Shown: positions 6,808 through 13,203 of the stretch, piece by piece
Position numbering within the stretch: position 1 is the stretch's first letter
Layout: the number at the start of each line of letters is the position of its first letter
Assembly: GCF_946480385.1 (NCBI RefSeq)
Contig: NZ_CAMLJP010000148.1
Span: forward strand, 1 to 13,203
Direction: 5' to 3'
Source: an uncultured Azospirillum sp.
Lineage (GTDB): Bacteria; Pseudomonadota; Alphaproteobacteria; Azospirillales; Azospirillaceae
DNA: 13,203 nt
The notes under the pieces: model-generated
Told to the model about the DNA's origin: nothing
What the model saw: the letters and a program-made list of their open reading frames with translations, nothing else
Database searches by the model: none
Program-made: the position numbers and the translations under genes

Positions 6808-9800
6808 ATGTTCTCCGCGCTCTTCATCCGCCGGCCGAATCTGGCGATCGTCATCGCCGTCGTCACGCTGGTCGCCGGCTTTCTGGCGCTGAACGCCATT
6901 CCGGTCGCTCAATATCCGTCGATCACCCCGCCAACCGTCCAGGTGTCGGCCACCTATCCCGGTGCCAATGCCCAGGTGGTTGCCGACAGCGTCGCCGCCC
7001 CGATCGAAGCCCAGGTGAACGGCGTGGAAGGCATGCTCTACATGTCGTCCACCAGCACCGACACCGGCAGCTATTCGCTGACAATCACCTTCGCGCCGGG
7101 CACCGATCCCGACATCGCCGCGGTCAATGTGCAGAACCGCATGTCGCTCGCGACCGCCAGCCTGCCGTCGGAGGTGACGCGCCAGGGCGTTACGGTGCGC
7201 CGGCAATCGTCCAACATGCTGATAGCGGTGAACGTCTATGCACCCGATGGCAAGTTCGACCCGATCTTCATCTCCAACTACGCCAGCCTGAACCTGCGCG
7301 ATTCCATCGCCCGCGTCCCCGGCGTCGGCGATGCGCAGGTGCTGGGCGCGCTCGACTACAGCATGCGCATCTGGATGAACCCGGACCGCATGACGGCGCT
7401 GGGCATCACCGCTTCGGATGTGATCGGCGCCATCCAGAAGCAGAATGTCCAGGTCCCAGCCGGCCAGATCGGCGCCCCACCCATCGGCGGTGACCAACAG
7501 CAGCAATTGACCATCATCGCCCGCGGCCGGCTGAACGATCCGCAGGAATTCGCCAACATCATCATCCGCAGCAACGAAAACGGCGGCATCGTCCGCCTCA
7601 GCGACGTGGCGCGGGTGGAGCTAGGGGCGCAATCCTACACCTCCTCGTCCAAGTTGAACGGCGCACCGGCTGCGACGCTGGTCGTCTACCAGTCGCCGGG
7701 CGCCAATGCGCTGGATGTCGCCCAATCGGTGCGGGCGGAGCTTGAGCGGCTGTCGCAACGCTTCCCCGAAGGGCTGAAATACGCCGTCGTCTTCAACACC
7801 ACCAACTTCGTCACCGCCACCATCGAAGAGATCGTCCTGACGCTGGGCATCACCTTCCTGCTGGTGGTGGCGGTCATCTACATCTTCCTGCAGGACTGGC
7901 GGGCGACGCTGATCCCGACGCTGGCGATCCCGGTGTCGATCATCGGCGTCTTCGCCGTGCTGCTGGTCCTGGGCTACAGCGCCAACACAATCACTTTGTT
8001 CGCATTGATCCTCGCCATCGGCCTGGTCGTCGACGACGCCATCGTCGTGGTGGAGAATGTCCGGCGCGTGATGGAGGAGCATCCCGACCTGTCGTCGACC
8101 GAGGCGGCGGGCAAGGCGATGGGGCAGGTCAGCGGCGCCATCGTCGCCTCCACCCTGGTGCTGGCGGCGGTGTTCGTGCCGGTGGCCTTCCTGCCGGGCA
8201 TCACCGGTCAGCTATACCGCCAGTTCGCCGTCACCATCGCCGCCTCCTTCATCATCTCCGGTATCAATTCCCTGACGCTCAGCCCTGCGCTGTGTGGCTT
8301 GCTGCTGCGCAAGCCGGCGAAGCCGTGGCGGCCGCTGGCGGCCTTCAACCGCGGGCTCGACCGGGTGCGCGACGGCTATGGCCGGCTGGTGCATGGGTTG
8401 GGGCGGCGGCTGGTGGTCGGGTTGGTCCTGTTCCTGGCGATCACCGCTGGCGCTTTCGCCCTGCTGCGCAGTCTACCCACCGCCTTCCTGCCGGCGGAGG
8501 ACCAGGGCTATTTCTTCGTCAACGTCCAGCTTCCCAGCGCCGCGTCGGTTACCCGCACCCAGGCGGTAATGGACCGCATCAGCGAAACCATCAAGGAGGA
8601 GCCGGGCGTCGCCGACGTCATCGCCATTTCCGGCTTCAGCATCCTCAGCGGCCAGGGTTCCAATGTCGGTCTCATCATCGCCGCGCTGAAGCCCTGGGCG
8701 GAGCGGGGGAGCGACCAGACGGTGGACGCCATCCTGGGCAGCCTGCGCCCGCGATTCGGCGCGATGCCGCAGGCGACGGTCACCGCCTTCAACCCGCCCT
8801 CCATCCCCGGCCTGGGCGCCACCAGCGGCTTCGACATGCGGGTGCTCGCCACCGGCGGGCAGAGCCCGCAGGAGTTGGGATCGGTGCTGCGCGGCCTGCT
8901 GATCGCCGCCAATCAGGATCGGAACCTGCAGGTGGTGTTCAGCACCTACAGCGCCGACGTGCCGCACCTTTATCTGGACGTCGACCGTACCCGCGCCTCC
9001 CTGCTGGGGGTATCGCCGGCCGACATCTTCACCACGCTGCAGGCGCATCTGGGCGCCAGCTACGTCAATGATTTCAACCTGTATGGCCGCGTTTTCCAGG
9101 TGAAGGTGCAGGACGCCGCCCGCTTCCGCGATCAGGTGAAGGAGATCGACCAGCTCTATGTCCGCAGCCAGTCGGGCGACATGGTGCCGCTGCGCAGCCT
9201 GGTGTCGGTGCGCACCACGCTCGCCCCCGACAGCATCACCCGCTACAACCAGTTCATGTCGGCCTCGGTAAACGGGCAGGCGGCGGCCGGCGTCAGCTCC
9301 GGCCAAGCCCTGACCGCCATGCAGGACGTGGCGCAGAACACCCTTCCGCAGGGCTACGCCACCGAGTGGAGCGGCCTGTCCTATCAGGAAAGCCAGGTCG
9401 GCAATCAGGGGCTGATGGTGTTCGGGCTCGCCCTGCTGTTCGGCTACCTGTTCCTGGTAGCGCAGTATGAGGACTGGCTGATTCCGCTGGCGGTGCTGCT
9501 GTCGGTGGCCGTCGCCGTGCTGGGGGCCGGCGTCGGGCTGTGGGTCGCCGGGATTCCCAACGACATCTATGCGCAGATCGGGCTGGTGCTGCTGGTCGGT
9601 CTGGCGGCGAAGAACGCCATCCTGATCGTCGAGTTCGCTCGGGAACAGCGGGCCGACGGCCGGTCGATCGTCGATGCCGCGGTGGCCGGCGCCCGCCAGC
9701 GCTTCCGCGCCGTGCTGATGACCGCGCTGGCCTTCATCCTGGGCACGGTGCCGTTGCTGATCTCCACCGGCGCTGGCGCGGCCAGCCGGCGGTCGATCGG

Positions 9801-9942
9801 CACCACGGTGTTCAGCGGCATGGTGGCGGCGACGGTGATCGGCATCGTCTTCGTCCCAGTGCTGTTCGTCGCCTTCCAGCGCCTGACGGAGAGGCTGCGG
9901 GGCCGTCCGCGTACCGTCCAGGCGGAGAGCAAGCGTGCCTAA
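6808..9942 (+). CDS. RND multidrug efflux pump permease, HAE1 family
   Basis: At 1044 residues this has the usual AcrB/MexB-family length: two halves, each with a large periplasmic porter loop, and 12 expected membrane helices. It exports hydrophobic or amphiphilic compounds by proton antiport. The N terminus [19 protein letters not shown] is the family's first helix, and [20 protein letters not shown] follows it. The proton-relay residues are present: Asp409-Asp410 ([13 protein letters not shown]) in TM4 and Lys935 ([11 protein letters not shown]) in TM10. The ATG at 6808 is chosen because AAGGAG, which overlaps the adaptor's stop, lies 8 nt upstream and because this matches the family start. 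No TolC/OprM-type gene follows, so an outer-membrane channel encoded elsewhere is likely used. No TetR/MarR regulator is adjacent. The TAA stop overlaps that of the convergent DUF2243 gene. Confidence 0.96.
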   Translation: MFSALFIRRPNLAIVIAVVTLVAGFLALNAIPVAQYPSITPPTVQVSATYPGANAQVVADSVAAPIEAQVNGVEGMLYMSSTSTDTGSYSLTITFAPGTDPDIAAVNVQNRMSLATASLPSEVTRQGVTVRRQSSNMLIAVNVYAPDGKFDPIFISNYASLNLRDSIARVPGVGDAQVLGALDYSMRIWMNPDRMTALGITASDVIGAIQKQNVQVPAGQIGAPPIGGDQQQQLTIIARGRLNDPQEFANIIIRSNENGGIVRLSDVARVELGAQSYTSSSKLNGAPAATLVVYQSPGANALDVAQSVRAELERLSQRFPEGLKYAVVFNTTNFVTATIEEIVLTLGITFLLVVAVIYIFLQDWRATLIPTLAIPVSIIGVFAVLLVLGYSANTITLFALILAIGLVVDDAIVVVENVRRVMEEHPDLSSTEAAGKAMGQVSGAIVASTLVLAAVFVPVAFLPGITGQLYRQFAVTIAASFIISGINSLTLSPALCGLLLRKPAKPWRPLAAFNRGLDRVRDGYGRLVHGLGRRLVVGLVLFLAITAGAFALLRSLPTAFLPAEDQGYFFVNVQLPSAASVTRTQAVMDRISETIKEEPGVADVIAISGFSILSGQGSNVGLIIAALKPWAERGSDQTVDAILGSLRPRFGAMPQATVTAFNPPSIPGLGATSGFDMRVLATGGQSPQELGSVLRGLLIAANQDRNLQVVFSTYSADVPHLYLDVDRTRASLLGVSPADIFTTLQAHLGASYVNDFNLYGRVFQVKVQDAARFRDQVKEIDQLYVRSQSGDMVPLRSLVSVRTTLAPDSITRYNQFMSASVNGQAAAGVSSGQALTAMQDVAQNTLPQGYATEWSGLSYQESQVGNQGLMVFGLALLFGYLFLVAQYEDWLIPLAVLLSVAVAVLGAGVGLWVAGIPNDIYAQIGLVLLVGLAAKNAILIVEFAREQRADGRSIVDAAVAGARQRFRAVLMTALAFILGTVPLLISTGAGAASRRSIGTTVFSGMVAATVIGIVFVPVLFVAFQRLTERLRGRPRTVQAESKRA

Positions 9943-10832
9943 AACGCGGCCGGCGGGACCTCGGCCGTCCGGGGCGAGGCGGTCTGTCCGGGCGACAGCC
10001 TGAACCAGTCCAGGCACCCGGTCGGGACCACGCTGTTGCTGACCAGCAGCGCCCCCCGGCGGTAGAGGCCGAGCGTGCTGCCTCCGTCGGGCAGGTCGAT
10101 GGCCCAGAGCTGACCGCTGGGGTCGCTCCACACCGCGCGGCCGTTGACGGATGCCAGCGCCGCCAGCGCCTCGACCGGGGCGATGTCCGGGCGGAACAGC
10201 ACGAGCGTGGTGGTGACGCCGGGCGGCGGCAAGTTGGCGACCGCCCCGGCGATGCCGACGGCAAGCGCCAGCTGCAGGGGCACAGCCGTCCGGCGCACGC
10301 CGACCCTGTTCGTGGGGCCGTGGTCGCCGCGTGTCAGCAACCATCCCGCCACCATCACGGCGACACCGAAGACGAAGAACCATAGCAGATCCCAGAACAG
10401 CTTGTTCTCGACGTCCATGCGGATGCGGTGGATGCCGAGCAGCCAATGGGACAATAGCCCGTCCAGGATGTGCCAGGCACCGAATCCAACCAGCGCCCAT
10501 CCCATCGGCCGGCGCCCGCCGACAAAGGCCAGGGCCATGCGCCCGCGCCACAGCAGCCAAAGCCCAATGGCGGCAATCACGTACATCAGGGTGTGGAAAA
10601 GTCCATCCGCCAGGATCTGCACCCGGATGTCGGCATAGGCCGGGCTGGAGAGGCCGGATAGCAGATGGTGCCACTGCAGGATCTGGTGCAGCAGGATCCC
10701 GTCAAAAAAGCCGCTCAGCGCAAAACCGAGGCTGAAGCAGGCAAACAGCAGCCTTCTGCCCGGTCCCTGCGGAAGGTCCGACATCGGCAGTGGGTGCGGC
10801 AGTGGGTGCGGCAGGGGATCGGTGGCGGTCAT
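9939..10832 (-). CDS. DUF2243 family membrane protein with a C-terminal extension
   Basis: The protein has 297 residues. Residues about 25-168 form the DUF2243 region with four hydrophobic helices and the signature [16 protein letters not shown] (41-56). The spacing D-G-L-x(1-2)-H recurs three times: Asp44/His49, Asp76/His80 and Asp124/His129; more His lie nearby (55, 56, 121, 135). A metal-binding membrane core is plausible (inference). A fifth hydrophobic segment at 184-200 leads into a roughly 95-residue C-terminal domain ending with a PTGC motif (Cys273), probably periplasmic, which I do not recognise. The ATG at 10832 has GGAG 9 nt upstream; the internal ATG at 10784 has none. The N terminus carries a PHPL repeat from a 12-nt tandem repeat. 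Function is unknown. My recollection that DUF2243 genes often accompany CtaG/caa3 oxidase clusters supports a link to the oxidase genes here. Confidence 0.88.
   Translation of the reverse strand: MTATDPLPHPLPHPLPMSDLPQGPGRRLLFACFSLGFALSGFFDGILLHQILQWHHLLSGLSSPAYADIRVQILADGLFHTLMYVIAAIGLWLLWRGRMALAFVGGRRPMGWALVGFGAWHILDGLLSHWLLGIHRIRMDVENKLFWDLLWFFVFGVAVMVAGWLLTRGDHGPTNRVGVRRTAVPLQLALAVGIAGAVANLPPPGVTTTLVLFRPDIAPVEALAALASVNGRAVWSDPSGQLWAIDLPDGGSTLGLYRRGALLVSNSVVPTGCLDWFRLSPGQTASPRTAEVPPAAF
10785..10814. repeat. 12-nt tandem repeat, 2.5 copies, in the DUF2243 N terminus
   Basis: The + strand unit CGGCAGTGGGTG occurs at 10785-10796 and 10797-10808, followed by a half copy CGGCAG. Read on the - strand it encodes Leu-Pro-His-Pro repeats ahead of the first hydrophobic helix. 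The unit is a multiple of three, so copy-number change would alter length and not frame. Confidence 0.8.
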
Positions 10833-11177
10833 CGGGCGGCACTCCACGCATCGGCCGGTCGGGCATTGCCAAGCTGCCCCCTGTCCCCAACAGGGCCGTC
10901 CTATTCCCGTTCCCGCCCTTGCGGACGCCCGATAACGGGGTGGTTGCCACAGCCCCCCTGAGAAGGGCTTAACGCTTTTCCCCTCCGGCGCCGCGTTGGA
11001 AGGGTTCCCCCATCGCGCTGGACACCCGGCCGGCGAAAATGTCCATGGTGGACTACATCCGCCGTGGCGGTGCCGAACCTTCGGTGGTCCGGCGCCACCG
11101 CGATTCGTCTGCTGACCCCCCTCAGGGCGGCATCCGCCCCGCCGGGGAGCCCGCCACAGCAGGAGAGGCACGGCTGC
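10833..11177. other. 345-nt divergent intergenic region with several GC-rich dyads
   Basis: This gap holds the upstream regions of the divergent DUF2243 (-) and OpgC-like (+) genes. Visible dyads include CCCTGT/ACAGGG (near 10880-10896), AGCCC/GGGCT (10951-10969), a two-layer structure with GTGGCG (11064-11069) facing CGCCAC (11093-11098) around CCGAA/TTCGG (11073-11084), and the odd palindrome GGGCGG-CAT-CCGCCC (11125-11139). The frame of the OpgC-like gene is open back to 11064, but that part shows no family similarity. No strong promoter elements or protein-coding content can be supported. The dyads may be leader structure of the OpgC-like transcript or operator sites. Confidence 0.4.
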
Positions 11178-12371
11178 ATGCAGCAACGTCAGGCACGCGA
11201 CGCACGTCTCGATCTCTTCAAGGGCGTGGCCCTTTTGATCATCTTCATCAACCATGTCGGCGGAAACCCGCTGGCAAAGCTGATGCCCGCCCGCTTCGGC
11301 CCATCCGATTCGGCAGAGATCTTCGTCTTCATCTCCGGCTACGCCATCGCGCTGGCCTATGGTCCGGTGCTGGCGGAGCGCGGGTTCGCCGCCTGCCAGC
11401 GCAAGGCGCTCGGCCGCTGCCGGCAACTGTGGACGGCCAACATCATGACCATGCTGGTCAGCGCTCTGATCGTCGCGCTCGCCGTCCATTTCGGCGATCT
11501 GCCGATGGAGGCGTCGAACCGGCTGGAGAGCTTCGAACCGCTGTTCGAAACCCCGGTGAGCGCCATCGCGTGGCATCTGGTGCTGATGTATCTGCCCTTC
11601 GCCTTCGACATCCTGGCGCTCTACATCCTGCTGGTGGCGGTGGCGCCGCTGTTCCTGTGGACCTATGCCCGCTTCGGTTATGCGGCCGTGGCGCTGTCGC
11701 TGGTGCTCTATCTGGTCGCTCAGGCGGCGCCCGGACTGGTCCCGCCCAACCTGTGGGACGAGGACTGGAACTTCAGCCCGCTGGCCTGGCAATGCGTGTT
11801 CTTTCTCGGCACCAGCCTCGCGCTGGTGGTGCGCAGCGGCCGGGTTCGGCTGCCGCGCTCCCGCTGGCTGCTGGCCGGGTCGCTGGCTCTGCTGGTCGGC
11901 ATGGCGTTGTGGAAGTTTGCGGCCTCCGACATCGGTCATGCGCTGACGCCGGCGGCACTGCAAGGCTGGCTGCCTGAGCAGTCCATCCCCTGGGCCGACA
12001 AGGACACGCTGGGGCCGATGCGGCTTCTGCATTTCCTGGCGCTGGCCTGTGCGGCGGCGCTGCTGGTGCCGCGCGAGGCGGGCTGGCTGCGCTCCGCCCC
12101 CGCCCGGCTGCTGATCGCCTGCGGTCGGCATTCGCTGCCGGTCTTCTGCGTCGGCGTCGTGCTGTCCATCGCCGGCACCGCCGTGCTGCTGGCCGAGCGG
12201 AATTCCGTGACGGTGCTGGCGGTCAATCTGGCGGGGATCGCCGTGCTGCTGGCGATGGCGATGGTGCTGGAGCGGCGGCGGACCCGCCAACAGAAGGTGA
12301 GGCAGGCGCCGGCGCCCGTCTCTTCTCCTGGCCCGTCGCAGTCGGGGGCCGCCTTACCGGAAACTCCCTGA
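11178..12371 (+). CDS. opgC: OpgC-family membrane acyltransferase (periplasmic glucan modification)
   Basis: The protein has 397 residues and about ten hydrophobic segments. The N-terminal pattern RDARLDLFKGVALLIIFINH, followed by VGGN, then FGPSDSAEIFVFISGYAIAL and AYGPVL, is characteristic of OpgC, the inner-membrane protein that adds succinyl groups to osmoregulated periplasmic glucans. It belongs to the wider acyltransferase-3 superfamily, where an N-terminal His (here His26) is functionally important. The C-terminal tail (about 360-397) is basic, then Pro/Ser-rich, and probably cytoplasmic. The ATG at 11178 is preceded by AGGAGAGG with 9 nt spacing and is where family similarity starts. 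No glucan synthase genes (opgG/opgH or a cyclic glucan synthase) are in the window, so the acceptor glucan is not certain and other acyl-acceptor substrates are possible. panD follows after 96 nt. Confidence 0.85.
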   Translation: MQQRQARDARLDLFKGVALLIIFINHVGGNPLAKLMPARFGPSDSAEIFVFISGYAIALAYGPVLAERGFAACQRKALGRCRQLWTANIMTMLVSALIVALAVHFGDLPMEASNRLESFEPLFETPVSAIAWHLVLMYLPFAFDILALYILLVAVAPLFLWTYARFGYAAVALSLVLYLVAQAAPGLVPPNLWDEDWNFSPLAWQCVFFLGTSLALVVRSGRVRLPRSRWLLAGSLALLVGMALWKFAASDIGHALTPAALQGWLPEQSIPWADKDTLGPMRLLHFLALACAAALLVPREAGWLRSAPARLLIACGRHSLPVFCVGVVLSIAGTAVLLAERNSVTVLAVNLAGIAVLLAMAMVLERRRTRQQKVRQAPAPVSSPGPSQSGAALPETP

Positions 12372-12467
12372 ACCATCCCGCGGTGCAGCGAGACTCCGCT
12401 TGCCCTTTCCATCATTGCCGTTACAAACGAGCGCGACGGGCAGAACCGCTTTCCAGGGGGGTGGGCG

Positions 12468-12911
12468 ATGATCAAGGTGGTACGGGCGAAGCTGCACGGG
12501 ATTCGCGTGACGGACGCCAATCTGAACTATCAAGGCTCCATCACCCTGGACCCGGAGCACTGCGAAGCGGTGGGCATCGTCCCGCTGGAGTTCGTCGAAA
12601 TCTGGAACAAGAACTCCGGCACCCGCATCAGCACCTATGTGATCTATGGCGAGCGCGGGTCGCGCGCCTGCGTGCTGAACGGCTCGGCGGCGCGCAGCTG
12701 CCAGCCCGGCGACGAGGTGATCATTGCCGCCTCCTGGTACTGCCAGCCGACCGAGATCGCGGCGCTGAAGCCGCGCGTCCTGACCTTCAACGCCGACAAC
12801 AGCATCGCCAAAGCCCTGCATTACGATGTGACGGCGCTGGAGGAAGGGCGCTACGGCTTCGCCATCCGTGACGGCCTCGTCCCGTCGGAGGCGCTGGAGC
12901 CGGTCGAATGA
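12468..12911 (+). CDS. panD: Aspartate 1-decarboxylase (pyruvoyl-dependent)
   Basis: PanD converts L-aspartate to beta-alanine for pantothenate and coenzyme A synthesis in the cytoplasm. The proenzyme cleaves itself between Gly and Ser to form the pyruvoyl group; here the site is Gly23-Ser24 (YQGSITLD). Other family residues are present: Lys8 (AKLHG), Arg53 and Tyr57 (TRISTYVI) and Asn71 (LNGSAAR). Position 73 is Ser where E. coli has Ala. At 147 residues it is about 20 longer than E. coli PanD, the extra part being an acidic C-terminal tail after NADNSIAKALHYD. A purine-rich AGGGGGGTGG ribosome site precedes the ATG at 12468. A hairpin 27 nt after the stop may end the transcript. Transcription could come from its own promoter in the 96-nt gap or through from opgC. 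Identity is confident, activity inferred. Confidence 0.93.
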   Translation: MIKVVRAKLHGIRVTDANLNYQGSITLDPEHCEAVGIVPLEFVEIWNKNSGTRISTYVIYGERGSRACVLNGSAARSCQPGDEVIIAASWYCQPTEIAALKPRVLTFNADNSIAKALHYDVTALEEGRYGFAIRDGLVPSEALEPVE

Positions 12912-12937
12912 CGGCTACGGCCGCGCTTCTTGAATCC

Positions 12938-12960
12938 TGCGCCGGGTAGGCGCATATTTT
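12938..12960 (+). terminator. Hairpin plus short T run after panD, candidate intrinsic terminator
   Basis: TGCGCC (12938-12943) and GGCGCA (12949-12954) form a perfect 6-bp stem with a 5-nt loop, followed by TATTTT. It starts 27 nt after the panD stop, a normal position for a terminator. The T run is short (four in a row), so efficiency may be modest. The same bases overlap a possible promoter for the next gene (-35 TTGAAT at 12930, -10-like CATATT at 12953, 17-nt spacing). Confidence 0.5.
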
Positions 12961-12964
12961 GGAA

Positions 12965-13203
12965 ATGCAATTCAATCCGGCCATACCGTCCTACCAGACG
13001 CTGAAGCCAACGCCGCAGCTGACGCCAGCGGCGCAGATCGCCATGTCCCCGGCGGTCCAGGCGGCTCAGCAGGTGGCGCCGCCGGTGCGTACCCAGACGG
13101 TGGCCGCCCCCCCGGCCATCGGGAAATCCGACCAGTCCCGCGATACCCGCAGCGGCACCGAGGGCAAAGAGGCCGTCGACACCAATGCCGGTGCGCTTGC
13201 CGC
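12965..13203 (+). CDS. Start of an unrecognised Pro/Ala/Gln-rich protein, cut by the window end
   Basis: An ATG at 12965 opens a frame that stays open to the last base (79 full codons seen). The product begins MQFNPAIPSYQTLKPTPQLT and continues Pro/Ala/Gln/Thr-rich, then charged (KSDQSRDTRSGTEGKEAVDT), without a signal peptide or hydrophobic segment. Such composition suggests an intrinsically disordered N-terminal region. GGAA directly abuts the ATG, so there is no usefully spaced ribosome site. I do not recognise a family, and the next in-frame ATG (13043) is a possible alternative start. Confidence 0.55.
   Translation, partial: MQFNPAIPSYQTLKPTPQLTPAAQIAMSPAVQAAQQVAPPVRTQTVAAPPAIGKSDQSRDTRSGTEGKEAVDTNAGALA

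Noticed and set aside
5256..6899. Long - strand open frame opposite the efflux adaptor
   Set aside because: Low-complexity Gly/Arg/Leu translation without family features, and fully explained by the adaptor gene on the other strand.
8473..10674. Long - strand open frame opposite the RND pump and overlapping DUF2243
   Set aside because: It is antisense to conserved pump motifs and in a different frame from DUF2243. The composition is that of a shadow frame.
11064..11177. Earlier start for the OpgC-like gene
   Set aside because: The first 38 codons show no OpgC similarity, and AGGAGAGG supports the start at 11178.
10833..12290. N-terminal extension of DUF2243 by almost 490 codons
   Set aside because: The extension is antisense to the OpgC-like gene, is Gln/His/Arg-rich, and a well-spaced ribosome site supports the start at 10832.
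12372..12467. Sigma-70 promoter upstream of panD (TTGCCC ... TTACAA)
   Set aside because: The spacing is only about 15 nt and the -10 match is weak, so it was not listed as a feature.
1..13203. CRISPR arrays, tRNA or rRNA genes, insertion sequences, attachment sites
   Set aside because: No spaced repeat series, no cloverleaf or rRNA-like stretch, no transposase or integrase coding sequence and no terminal repeat pair could be found.

Overview
The window is about two-thirds G+C or more, with genes packed tightly on both strands and a strong G/C preference at third codon positions. The mix of an A-type cytochrome oxidase with fused subunits, a CtaG-type assembly factor, an OpgC-like acyltransferase and this form of PanD suggests an alphaproteobacterium. 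A Rhodospirillales/Azospirillum-like organism is my best guess, made by inference and not from any marker gene. I see no rRNA, tRNA, CRISPR array, transposase or other mobile element.

Layout. (A) Positions 1-2376, + strand: the 3' part of a cytochrome c oxidase subunit I gene fused in frame to subunit III, then a small three-helix membrane protein. (B) Positions 2493-5338, - strand, convergent to A: a caa3-type CtaG assembly protein, a membrane-anchored cytochrome c with three haem sites that overlaps it by 16 nt, possibly a very small ORF, and a lipoprotein with a glycine zipper and a peptidoglycan-binding domain. (C) Positions 5556-9942, + strand: a two-gene RND (HAE1-type) efflux operon, adaptor plus pump, with no outer-membrane channel or regulator in view. 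(D) Positions 9939-10832, - strand: a DUF2243 membrane protein with a long C-terminal extension, whose stop codon overlaps the pump's stop codon. (E) Positions 11178-12911, + strand: an OpgC-family protein and then aspartate 1-decarboxylase (panD), followed by a hairpin. The window ends inside an unrecognised Pro/Ala/Gln-rich coding region that starts at 12965.

How the genes may work together. A and B together look like an accessory aa3/caa3-type terminal oxidase branch: catalytic subunit, small membrane partner, copper/assembly factor and a triheme cytochrome c that could feed it electrons. DUF2243, as I recall from other alphaproteobacteria, tends to occur near such clusters and may belong here functionally even though the efflux operon lies between. 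The most notable direct observation is that subunit I keeps the haem and CuB ligands and the active-site Tyr, but the lysine that defines the K proton channel is replaced by Gln. Efflux, OPG modification and pantothenate synthesis appear to be unrelated neighbours.
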